A model generated the notes under the pieces. It was not told the DNA's origin, ran no database searches, and saw only the letters and a list, made by a program, of their open reading frames with translations. The position numbers were made by a program, and so were the translations under genes. Positions 1 to 4,747 of a stretch of DNA of 5,507 nucleotides are shown in pieces. The stretch spans positions 1 to 5,507 of the forward strand of contig JAEXTI010000531.1 in the NCBI GenBank assembly GCA_023406965.1, written 5' to 3'. How positions within the stretch are numbered: position 1 is the stretch's first letter; every line of letters begins with the position of its first letter. Origin of the DNA: Chloroflexota bacterium. GTDB taxonomy: Bacteria; Chloroflexota; Anaerolineae; Anaerolineales; Anaerolineaceae.

Positions 1-13
1 GCCCCCGAGCATC

Positions 14-22
14 TGCTATAAT
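14..22 (+). promoter_or_regulatory. Extended -10 promoter element upstream of the dioxygenase gene
   Basis: The sequence TGCTATAAT is a perfect TG-N-TATAAT extended -10 element. Transcription would start near position 29, giving a leader of about 95 bases before the chosen ATG at 124. Any -35 box would lie at or beyond the left edge and cannot be judged. The leader holds a small hairpin at 70-83 (TCGTT, loop GAGT, AACGA). The motif is clear, but promoter activity is inferred. Confidence 0.55.
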
Positions 23-112
23 GCTTTTATGAGATGGTATTCACTCGTTGAATCCATCCAATGAGTGGATCGTTGAGTAACGACCTGGCAGAAACAAGCT
101 GTGTTCCCACAA

Positions 113-117
113 AAGGA
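113..117 (+). promoter_or_regulatory. Ribosome binding site that fixes the dioxygenase start
   Basis: AAGGA lies 6 bases before the ATG at 124. The in-frame upstream ATG at 61 has no purine-rich site before it. It would add 21 residues ahead of the family's usual N-terminus, so 124 is the better start. Confidence 0.7.
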
Positions 118-123
118 TTTCCC

Positions 124-930
124 ATGAATTCTGCAATGCAAGCTCAAATTGTCTACTTCAGTCATGGCGGGGGCCCTCTGCCCATTCTTGGCGATGCCAG
201 CCATCAGGCAATGATCGATTTTATGACAAAGCTTCCCTCGCAGTTGCGGAAGCCCGATCTAATCCTGGTCATTAGCGCTCATTGGGAAGAAAGCGCCGCC
301 ACCCTGCTGGGCGCGCAAAAGCCACCAATGTTCTATGATTATTATGGTTTTCCCGATCAAGCCTATCAAATCACCTATTCCGCCCCAGGGAATCCAGAAT
401 TTGCCAACCGGGTGGTCAAGACCCTTCAAAGCAGCCAGATCGAAGCTCGCATCGACCCGGCGCGTGGATTCGACCACGGCCTATTCATCCCCTTAAAGAT
501 GATGTACCCGCTCGCCGATATTCCCTGCCTTCAACTTTCACTGCTCCGCGGTCTGGACCCCGGTGCCCATCTCGCCCTGGGCAAAGCCTTGCGCGAATTC
601 AGCGACGAGAACATCCTGGTCATCGGCTCGGGTTTCTCATTTCACAACATGCGGGCCTTTTCCTGGCAAGGGATTGAAACGCCCGACCCGGCCAACGATG
701 CCTTCCAGAACTGGCTGATCGAGACTTGCGCCGGTTCGCTTCCCCAAACAGAGCGAGAACAGCGCCTGACAGAGTGGGAAAAGGCCCCTTCCGCGCGCTA
801 CTGCCACCCTCGCGAAGAGCATCTCCTCCCCCTGCATGTGTGCATGGGCATGGCCGGCCGTCCCGCCAAACTGGTCTTTGACGACCACATTTTGGGCAAG
901 CGCGGTGTCGCGTTTCTCTGGTCAGAATAG
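124..930 (+). CDS. Class III extradiol ring-cleavage dioxygenase, DODA/LigB type
   Basis: The 268-residue protein belongs to the LigB superfamily, in the subgroup that includes 4,5-DOPA extradiol dioxygenases such as E. coli YgiD. These are cytosolic enzymes that open catechol-type rings with O2 using one bound metal ion. Visible landmarks are SHGGGP with His14, ISAHWEE with His53, GFDHGLFIPLKMMYP with His118, GSGFSFHN with His174, and CHPREEHLLPLHV with His228 and His233. His14, His53 and His174 or His228 are probable metal or catalytic ligands by family analogy. The YDYYGFP segment near residue 71 is also typical. Length is normal for the family (about 260-270). It stands alone on the plus strand and converges on the feo operon, 16 bases from the feoC stop. 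The natural substrate cannot be read from sequence; DOPA cleavage is only the family name. Confidence 0.88.
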   Translation: MNSAMQAQIVYFSHGGGPLPILGDASHQAMIDFMTKLPSQLRKPDLILVISAHWEESAATLLGAQKPPMFYDYYGFPDQAYQITYSAPGNPEFANRVVKTLQSSQIEARIDPARGFDHGLFIPLKMMYPLADIPCLQLSLLRGLDPGAHLALGKALREFSDENILVIGSGFSFHNMRAFSWQGIETPDPANDAFQNWLIETCAGSLPQTEREQRLTEWEKAPSARYCHPREEHLLPLHVCMGMAGRPAKLVFDDHILGKRGVAFLWSE

Positions 931-946
931 CCTGAGGCAAAGAAAG

Positions 947-1180
947 TTACCCCTGCCACAGCTTGAGGCCGCCCGCGCCGGTTTTTGACCGGCAGTCATT
1001 CTTCAGCCCGCAGCCGCTGCATCCATCGCCACAGCTTTGATAAGGCTGCAGGCGCCCCAGTCGCTGCAAGTGCTCCAGCATAGCCTCCACCATTGCGGGG
1101 CTCGTGCCCAGTTTGTTTGCCAGGACACCGGTTTCAAAGGTACCCCCGGCGTGAATTTCAGCCAGTAATCTTTCTAACAT
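947..1180 (-). CDS. feoC: FeoC-like winged-helix protein with four-cysteine cluster
   Basis: The 77-residue protein is the last gene of the feo operon. Residues 1-45 look like a winged-helix domain (LLAEIHAGGTFETGVLANKLGTSPAMVEAMLEHLQRLGRL), as in FeoC. This is followed by a cysteine cluster Cys50-x3-Cys54-x2-Cys57-x5-Cys63. FeoC proteins of Enterobacteria have a similar size and a comparable cysteine loop that binds an Fe-S cluster and influences FeoB stability or activity. Role here is inferred from that family and from position. The ATG begins one base after the feoB stop (TGA-G-ATG), and the purine-rich feoB tail (GGGGTGGTGAG) serves as ribosome binding site, so translation is probably coupled. 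The C-terminus after Cys63 is short and basic to neutral. It could equally be called a FeoC-like transcriptional regulator. Confidence 0.82.
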   Translation of the reverse strand: MLERLLAEIHAGGTFETGVLANKLGTSPAMVEAMLEHLQRLGRLQPYQSCGDGCSGCGLKNDCRSKTGAGGLKLWQG

Positions 1181-1181
1181 C

Positions 1182-3224
1182 TCACCACCCCAACCAGGTA
1201 GCCAGGTGATAAACAGCCGCCCCAGCCGCCACAGACAGAACCAGCAACAATCCCAAGCTCAACAGCGTCCAGCGCCACGAGTTGGTCTCTTGCTTCATCA
1301 CCGCCACAGTGGCCATGCAAGGAATAAAGAGCATAGTTACCGTCAGGAAGGACAAACCCGTGGCTGGAGAAAAAGCAGCGGTCAAGGCCCCGGCCAACCC
1401 GGCCTCGGGTGAACTGCCAAACAACACGCCCAAGGTGGCCACGGCGTTCTCTTTAGCCGGGAAACTGGTGATGAGCGCCACCGTCAGCCGCCAGTCAAAA
1501 CCCATCCAGCGCCCCACCGGCTCGATGAACTGTCCCAGGCGAGCCAGGAAGCTGGTGTTCAGGTCGCCGTTGGGCAGATAAGACAGCACCCAAACCAGCA
1601 GCGCCATGGCCAGAATAGCAGTTCCGGCTTTCTTAACAAAGGAGATCGAGCGCTGCCAAACCAGCAAACCGATCGTGCGAGCGTTGGGCAGGTGGTAAAG
1701 CGGCATTTCCATAATAAAAGCCGAACGTTGGCCTTTGAAAATGACCCGGTTGAGTAATGCGCCGCTGGCAACCAGCGCTAACAGCGAAAGCAGCACAAGG
1801 CCCCATGAAATCAACATGGCGTTCGCGCCAAAGAAAATCGGGGCGATAAAAGCCACCACCGCCATGCGCGCCGTGCAAGGCACCAACGGAGCGATTAGAA
1901 TGGTCAACAGCCGGGCCGGCCAGGAGTCGATCACCCGGGTTCCCATCACCGCCGGGACGTTGCAGCCAAAACCTAGAAACAGCGGCAGGAAGGACTTGCC
2001 GTGCAGCCCCATCAAATGCATCAGGTTGTCCATCACATAGGCCGCGCGAGCCATGTACCCAACATCTTCCAGAAGCGCGAATGAGGCGAAGAAGATGATC
2101 AAGATGGGTAAGAAGGTCAGCACCGAGCCGACCCCGCCGATCAAGCCGTCCACAATCATACCCTGCAACCAGAATGGCGCGCCGACCAAAGCTCCTGCGG
2201 CCAGCCCAGCCAACGGAGCAATCACCTGCTCGTCCAACCAGGCCTGGATCGGACTGCCCACCGTGAAGGTCAGCCAGAATACCATGCCCAGGATTCCAGC
2301 CAGGATGAATAGCCCCCAAAGCGGGTGAGCCGCCAGCCGATCCAAACGCTCCGTCACGCCCATCTGCCCGACCCGCGGGCGTGTGACCGCGGCTCGCACC
2401 ATCCGCCCAATCCACTCATACCGGCCTGAAGCCACCGCCAGGAAAGCATCGTCGTGCTGAACCAGAACATCGTGAACTGCGCTTTTGGCAGCGGGCGGCA
2501 AGACGGTATCCATCATGCGCGTCACCTCGGCGTCGCCTTCCAGCAGTTTCAACGCAGCCCATCCCTGGGGGTACGGTTCAGGCACATACCCGGAGATCAG
2601 GCGCTCGATGCTTTCCAGTACTTCGAGGTGGTCCTGTCGCACTTCGGGCAGGCGCGGCTCCGCCGCCCATTTTCCCGCCAGCACATCTTCCACCACCCCC
2701 AACAGTTCGCGTACGCCCGCCGCTTTTGATGCGGTCATCGGTACCACCGGTAAGCCCAGCGCGGCTTCCAGCACATGCGCATCCACCTGAATACCCTCTT
2801 GAGCAGCCACATCCATCATGTTGAGAGCCACAACCAACGGCGCATCCAGGGCAGCCAATTCGGCCACCAGGTACAGGCTGCGTTCCAGGTTAGCCGCGCT
2901 GACCACAGCCACCACCACCGAAGGTTTCTCGCGCAAGATGTACTCGCGGGCAATGACCTCTTCGGGCGAGTTTGCGGTCAGGCTGTAGGTGCCGGGAAGA
3001 TCCACCAGCCGGAAGCTGCGCCCAGAAAAATCAAAGTGACCGTCGCGGCGCTCCACCGTCTTGCCCGGCCAATTACCCACGTGTTGGTTCAACCCGGTGA
3101 GCAGGTTGAACAGCGTAGACTTACCCATATTGGGCTGCCCGGCCAGGGCAATCAAGGGAGTCTCTGGATCCACAAAGGTCAGGCGAGATGCAGTCCGTGT
3201 GGGTGTATCGTGACAATCACTCAT
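1182..3224 (-). CDS. feoB: Ferrous iron transport protein B (GTPase-permease)
   Basis: The 680-residue inner-membrane Fe2+ transporter couples an N-terminal GTPase to a polytopic permease. G motifs are visible: G1 GQPNMGKST at 29-37, the G2 Thr56 in WPGKTVE, G3 DLPG at 75-78, G4 NMMD at 135-138, and a G5-like TASK at 164-167. Asn32 sits where related GTPases bind activating K+. A helical GDI-like region with YPQGWAALKLLEGD (218-231) links to the membrane part from about residue 303. Gate motifs include FLPILIIFFASFALLEDVGYMARAA, GFGCNVPA (Cys421), PLVPCTARM (Cys450), SFPAKENAV (588-596) and FIPCMAT (Cys636). ATG at 3224 is preferred over an in-frame TTG at 3242 because GGGGGA precedes it closely. 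It overlaps feoA by 8 bases. Length is near the shorter end of the family (about 650-770); nothing appears missing. Confidence 0.97.
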   Translation of the reverse strand: MSDCHDTPTRTASRLTFVDPETPLIALAGQPNMGKSTLFNLLTGLNQHVGNWPGKTVERRDGHFDFSGRSFRLVDLPGTYSLTANSPEEVIAREYILREKPSVVVAVVSAANLERSLYLVAELAALDAPLVVALNMMDVAAQEGIQVDAHVLEAALGLPVVPMTASKAAGVRELLGVVEDVLAGKWAAEPRLPEVRQDHLEVLESIERLISGYVPEPYPQGWAALKLLEGDAEVTRMMDTVLPPAAKSAVHDVLVQHDDAFLAVASGRYEWIGRMVRAAVTRPRVGQMGVTERLDRLAAHPLWGLFILAGILGMVFWLTFTVGSPIQAWLDEQVIAPLAGLAAGALVGAPFWLQGMIVDGLIGGVGSVLTFLPILIIFFASFALLEDVGYMARAAYVMDNLMHLMGLHGKSFLPLFLGFGCNVPAVMGTRVIDSWPARLLTILIAPLVPCTARMAVVAFIAPIFFGANAMLISWGLVLLSLLALVASGALLNRVIFKGQRSAFIMEMPLYHLPNARTIGLLVWQRSISFVKKAGTAILAMALLVWVLSYLPNGDLNTSFLARLGQFIEPVGRWMGFDWRLTVALITSFPAKENAVATLGVLFGSSPEAGLAGALTAAFSPATGLSFLTVTMLFIPCMATVAVMKQETNSWRWTLLSLGLLLVLSVAAGAAVYHLATWLGW

Positions 3225-3468
3225 GGTTCCCCCATTCGACAATGATCTTGGCCGCCTCGCCGCGTCCCAAAGCCACGCGCGTACCGCGCACGGTTACAAT
3301 CAACGGCCCGCGCCCATAATTTTGAGTCATATTCACCCGCACGCCGGGGGTAAACCCCAACGAAGCCAACCGATTATTAACCGCCCGCCCATCCTCAAAA
3401 GCCAGGATCGTGGCATCCGCCCCGGCAGGCATTTCAGAAAGTGTTATCCGAGTTGTTGATTGAGGCAT
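3217..3468 (-). CDS. feoA: Ferrous iron transport protein A (SH3-like)
   Basis: The 83-residue cytosolic protein is the first gene of the feo operon. It shows the FeoA SH3-like pattern: L10-SEMPAGADATI, then NNRLASLGFTPGVRVNM (31-47) and the hallmark VRGTRVALGRGEAAKIIVE (60-78). FeoA is thought to act with FeoB at the membrane and is required for full Fe2+ uptake in E. coli; the mechanism is not settled. The ATG at 3468 has GGAG 6 bases upstream, and an upstream in-frame TTG at 3483 lacks such a site, so I chose 3468. The stop overlaps the feoB start (ATGAGTGA). The same fold appears at the C-terminus of the divergently encoded DtxR-type regulator. Confidence 0.95.
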   Translation of the reverse strand: MPQSTTRITLSEMPAGADATILAFEDGRAVNNRLASLGFTPGVRVNMTQNYGRGPLIVTVRGTRVALGRGEAAKIIVEWGNHE

Positions 3469-3499
3469 AATATTCTCCCACAATACTACGTGACTATCT

Positions 3500-3510
3500 T
3501 GACAATGTCA
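3500..3510. promoter_or_regulatory. Candidate operator palindrome upstream of feoA
   Basis: TGACAATGTCA is a palindrome with 5-bp arms around one base. It lies 31 bases upstream of the feoA ATG, between feo and the divergent DtxR-type gene. It shares the pattern TGACAA..TGTCAC..GAAA with the site over the regulator's start (3989-4000). It also forms part of the left terminal repeat of the palindromic element, which is an alternative explanation for its symmetry. Operator function is inferred. Confidence 0.35.
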
Positions 3511-3556
3511 CTTGAAACTGTCGTAACCTTCGAACCCGGGTGTCACCCCCACCCTA

Positions 3557-3610
3557 CCCTCCCCCGGCAGCCAAGATTCTCGATAGCTCAGGTACTTTGC
3601 CGGGGGAGGG
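3557..3610. repeat. Hairpin A of the palindromic element
   Basis: A perfect 13-bp stem, CCCTCCCCCGGCA at 3557-3569 and TGCCGGGGGAGGG at 3598-3610, encloses a 28-base loop. The loop contains CTCGATAGCTCAG, which resembles the reverse complement of the hairpin C loop (CTCGAATAATTCAG). Confidence 0.9.
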
Positions 3611-3620
3611 AAAGAATTCT

Positions 3621-3655
3621 GCAAAAGTGAGGGGCTGAAAGCCCCTCACTTTTGC
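3621..3655. repeat. Central hairpin B, 16-bp perfect stem
   Basis: GCAAAAGTGAGGGGCT at 3621-3636 and AGCCCCTCACTTTTGC at 3640-3655 pair perfectly around a 3-base loop (GAA). It lies at the symmetry axis of the element. Neither strand has a proper U-tract after the stem, so I do not call it an intrinsic terminator, though an RNA copy would be very stable. Confidence 0.92.
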
Positions 3656-3665
3656 GAAATCTTCT

Positions 3666-3717
3666 CCCCTCCCCGCACACGGGCTGAATTATTCGAGGTG
3701 CTGGCAGCGGGGAGGGG
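3666..3717. repeat. Hairpin C of the palindromic element
   Basis: A perfect 11-bp stem, CCCCTCCCCGC at 3666-3676 and GCGGGGAGGGG at 3707-3717, encloses a 30-base loop. Read on the minus strand it resembles hairpin A in stem composition and in its loop. Confidence 0.9.
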
Positions 3718-3762
3718 CGGGGGTGGGGCCACAATCCAGGGATTTTAAAGTGACATTGCCAA

Positions 3763-3885
3763 ACTACTCATGGGGTGAAGAAAAATCCTGACTCTTTGGG
3801 ATTTGCTGTGGTAGTTTTCGCAAATTGCAGGGATTTATGGAGTGCGAATTAACACGGAAAGATCCCAAAACCAGGTCTCTTCTAC
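3763..3885. other. Intergenic spacer without a gene
   Basis: This AT-richer stretch between the palindromic element and the regulator promoter carries no credible reading frame. It has a weak hairpin (AAATCC at 3783-3788 with GGATTT at 3799-3804). A longer-range 8-bp inverted repeat pairs TTTGGGAT at 3795-3802 with ATCCCAAA at 3862-3869. A 9-base direct repeat CAGGGATTT occurs at 3828-3836 and in the right part of the element at 3737-3745. I assign no function. Confidence 0.5.
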
Positions 3886-3914
3886 CTCTTGTTGAATAGT
3901 TACGATGTTATAAT
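3886..3914 (+). promoter_or_regulatory. Promoter of the DtxR-type regulator gene
   Basis: TGTTATAAT at 3906-3914 is a perfect extended -10 element. A weak -35 candidate, CTCTTG at 3886-3891, sits 17 bases upstream; the extended -10 may compensate for it. The transcript would start near 3921 and have a leader of about 67 bases before the ATG at 3988. Confidence 0.6.
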
Positions 3915-3931
3915 TCAAACATAGCCAACAG

Positions 3932-3953
3932 AATATTATTATATGCTAATATT
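3932..3953. promoter_or_regulatory. AT-rich inverted repeat in the regulator leader
   Basis: AATATTA (3932-3938) and TAATATT (3947-3953) form a perfect 7-bp inverted repeat with an 8-base spacer, centred about 20 bases downstream of the predicted transcription start. A second, shorter pair, CTAAT (3946-3950) and ATTAG (3958-3962), overlaps it. Position fits a repressor site, but AT-rich symmetry can arise by chance. Confidence 0.3.
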
Positions 3954-3987
3954 TAGGATTAGTATATTGAAAACAGCGAGATTAATC

Positions 3988-4683
3988 ATGACAAATGTCA
4001 CGAAAATTGACGCGGCCGAAAAATCGACCCTGAGTGCCACCATCCAGGATTACTTGTCTCTCATCTACGTGATGGAACGCGACCAGGAGCCCATCGTCGG
4101 CACGCGTCTTGCTGAGTTGCTTGGCGTCACCCCGCCCACCGTGACGAACACCCTCAAGCGCATGACTCGCGATGGCTTGCTGATCATGGATAAAGATGGC
4201 ACGCACCTGACCGAAACCGGCTGGGCAGAGGCCCGCGTGGTCATGCGCCGCCACATGCTCACCGAATGGATGATGATCAAGACTCTGCCGTGGGCAAAAC
4301 TGCATAGCGAAGCTCACCAACTGGAGCACGCCATTTCTGCCATGACCGAGACTGCTTTAATGGAGCAGCTCGGCCACCCCAAAACCTGCCCGCACGGCAA
4401 TCCCCTGCCCGGCTGTGAGGAGGCCGTCGCCGCCTGGATTCCTCTCACCGAAATTGCTGTTGGCAAAACGGTGATCATCCGCCGTATCCACGAACTGGCC
4501 GAAGAAAACGCCCCGCTGCTCTCGTACCTGGAAACAAAAGGTATCACTCCGGGAACAAAGGCCGTGGTAACAGAAATTCTGCCCTTCAACCAGACAATCG
4601 CCATTGAGGTAGCCGCGCAGGTGGTCACGTTGGGGAATGCCGCAGCGCGGTATATATTTGTAGAAGTGAACGCCCTCGGATAG
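3988..4683 (+). CDS. DtxR/MntR-family metal-dependent transcriptional regulator
   Basis: The 231-residue protein has the three-part layout of long DtxR/IdeR proteins. These are an N-terminal winged helix (about 15-75, with VGTRLAELLGVTPPTVTNTLKRMTRDGLL), a metal-binding dimerization domain (about 80-142, RRHMLTEW...LHSEAHQLEHAIS...CPHGNPLPG), and a C-terminal SH3/FeoA-like domain (about 148-231). Aligned by eye to DtxR, His89, Glu93 and His106 match the ancillary site ligands His79, Glu83 and His98. Glu113 and His114 match Glu105 and His106 of the primary site. The DtxR primary-site positions Met10 and Cys102 are Asp21 and His110 here, so metal choice is uncertain. ATG at 3988 is preferred over an in-frame ATG at 3943, which has no ribosome binding site and adds an atypical extension; 3988 has only a weak GCGAG. 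Divergent from feoABC, so it probably controls iron (or manganese) homeostasis. Confidence 0.92.
   Translation: MTNVTKIDAAEKSTLSATIQDYLSLIYVMERDQEPIVGTRLAELLGVTPPTVTNTLKRMTRDGLLIMDKDGTHLTETGWAEARVVMRRHMLTEWMMIKTLPWAKLHSEAHQLEHAISAMTETALMEQLGHPKTCPHGNPLPGCEEAVAAWIPLTEIAVGKTVIIRRIHELAEENAPLLSYLETKGITPGTKAVVTEILPFNQTIAIEVAAQVVTLGNAAARYIFVEVNALG
3989..4000. promoter_or_regulatory. Candidate autoregulatory palindrome over the regulator start codon
   Basis: TGACAAATGTCA is an inverted repeat with 5-bp arms and a 2-base centre, overlapping the first codons of the DtxR-type gene. It resembles the palindrome upstream of feoA (3500-3510), including the following CAC and GAAA. Being in coding sequence, it may be coincidental; if real it would act as a roadblock about 70 bases after the predicted transcription start. 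Confidence 0.3.
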
Positions 4684-4690
4684 ATTGGCG

Positions 4691-4696
4691 TATAAT
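4691..4696 (+). promoter_or_regulatory. Possible -10 box upstream of the C11-like gene
   Basis: TATAAT lies 8 bases after the regulator's stop codon and 51 bases before the next ATG. No good -35 is seen at normal spacing (the best is GTGAAC at 4666-4671, 19 bases away), and there is no TG extension. The downstream gene may therefore have its own weak promoter or be co-transcribed with the regulator. Confidence 0.35.
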
Positions 4697-4747
4697 CTAA
4701 GAAAGCCCAATGTCTGATTCATCGGCCATGCGTGGAAAGGGGTACTC

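Larger units (their letters stand above)
3499..3762. repeat. MITE-like palindromic element with three hairpins and terminal inverted repeats
   Basis: This non-coding element is bounded by 19-bp imperfect inverted repeats at 3499-3517 and 3744-3762 (17 of 19 pair, with an 11-bp perfect core CAATGTCACTT/AAGTGACATTG). Inside lies a second, C-rich pair (CCCCACCC at 3547-3554 with GGGTGGGG at 3721-3728). Then come three hairpins: A (3557-3610), B (3621-3655) and C (3666-3717). A and C are related to each other in inverted orientation, so the whole element is symmetric about position 3637. There is no open reading frame and no transposase. The architecture fits a non-autonomous, MITE-like or REP-like mobile repeat. 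No convincing target-site duplication was found, although ACTA occurs on both sides (3493-3496 and 3763-3766). Mobility is inferred from architecture only. Confidence 0.72.

Noticed and set aside
29..37. G1 motif of FeoB with Gln in place of the usual Asn (GQPN rather than GNPN), residues 29-37 of the protein
   Set aside because: Gln at this place occurs in other FeoB proteins as far as I know, and the functional PNxGKST with Asn32 is intact, so it is not a defect. Start and end here are residue numbers.
61..123. Upstream in-frame start that would lengthen the dioxygenase by 21 residues
   Set aside because: It has no ribosome binding site and the added residues lie outside the family's N-terminus; the ATG at 124 has AAGGA at proper distance.
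1633..2415. 260-codon open frame on the minus strand inside feoB
   Set aside because: It is a shifted-frame shadow of the feoB membrane region, with composition driven by the GC-rich codons and no recognisable domain.
3621..3655. Hairpin B as a Rho-independent terminator
   Set aside because: The stem is strong but neither strand has a run of T after it, and it lies upstream of, not after, the genes on both sides.
3541..3734. Cloverleaf-like folding as a tRNA or structured RNA gene
   Set aside because: Stem lengths, loops and size do not fit tRNA or any RNA family I recognise, and the terminal inverted repeats point to a DNA repeat.
3493..3766. ACTA on both sides as a target-site duplication of the element
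   Set aside because: The left copy is two bases away from the repeat end and four bases match too easily by chance; the boundary is not fixed well enough.
3953..3962. Classical DtxR/IdeR iron box
   Set aside because: Only a half-site-like TTAGGATTAG with an extra base is present; the second half of the 19-bp consensus is missing.
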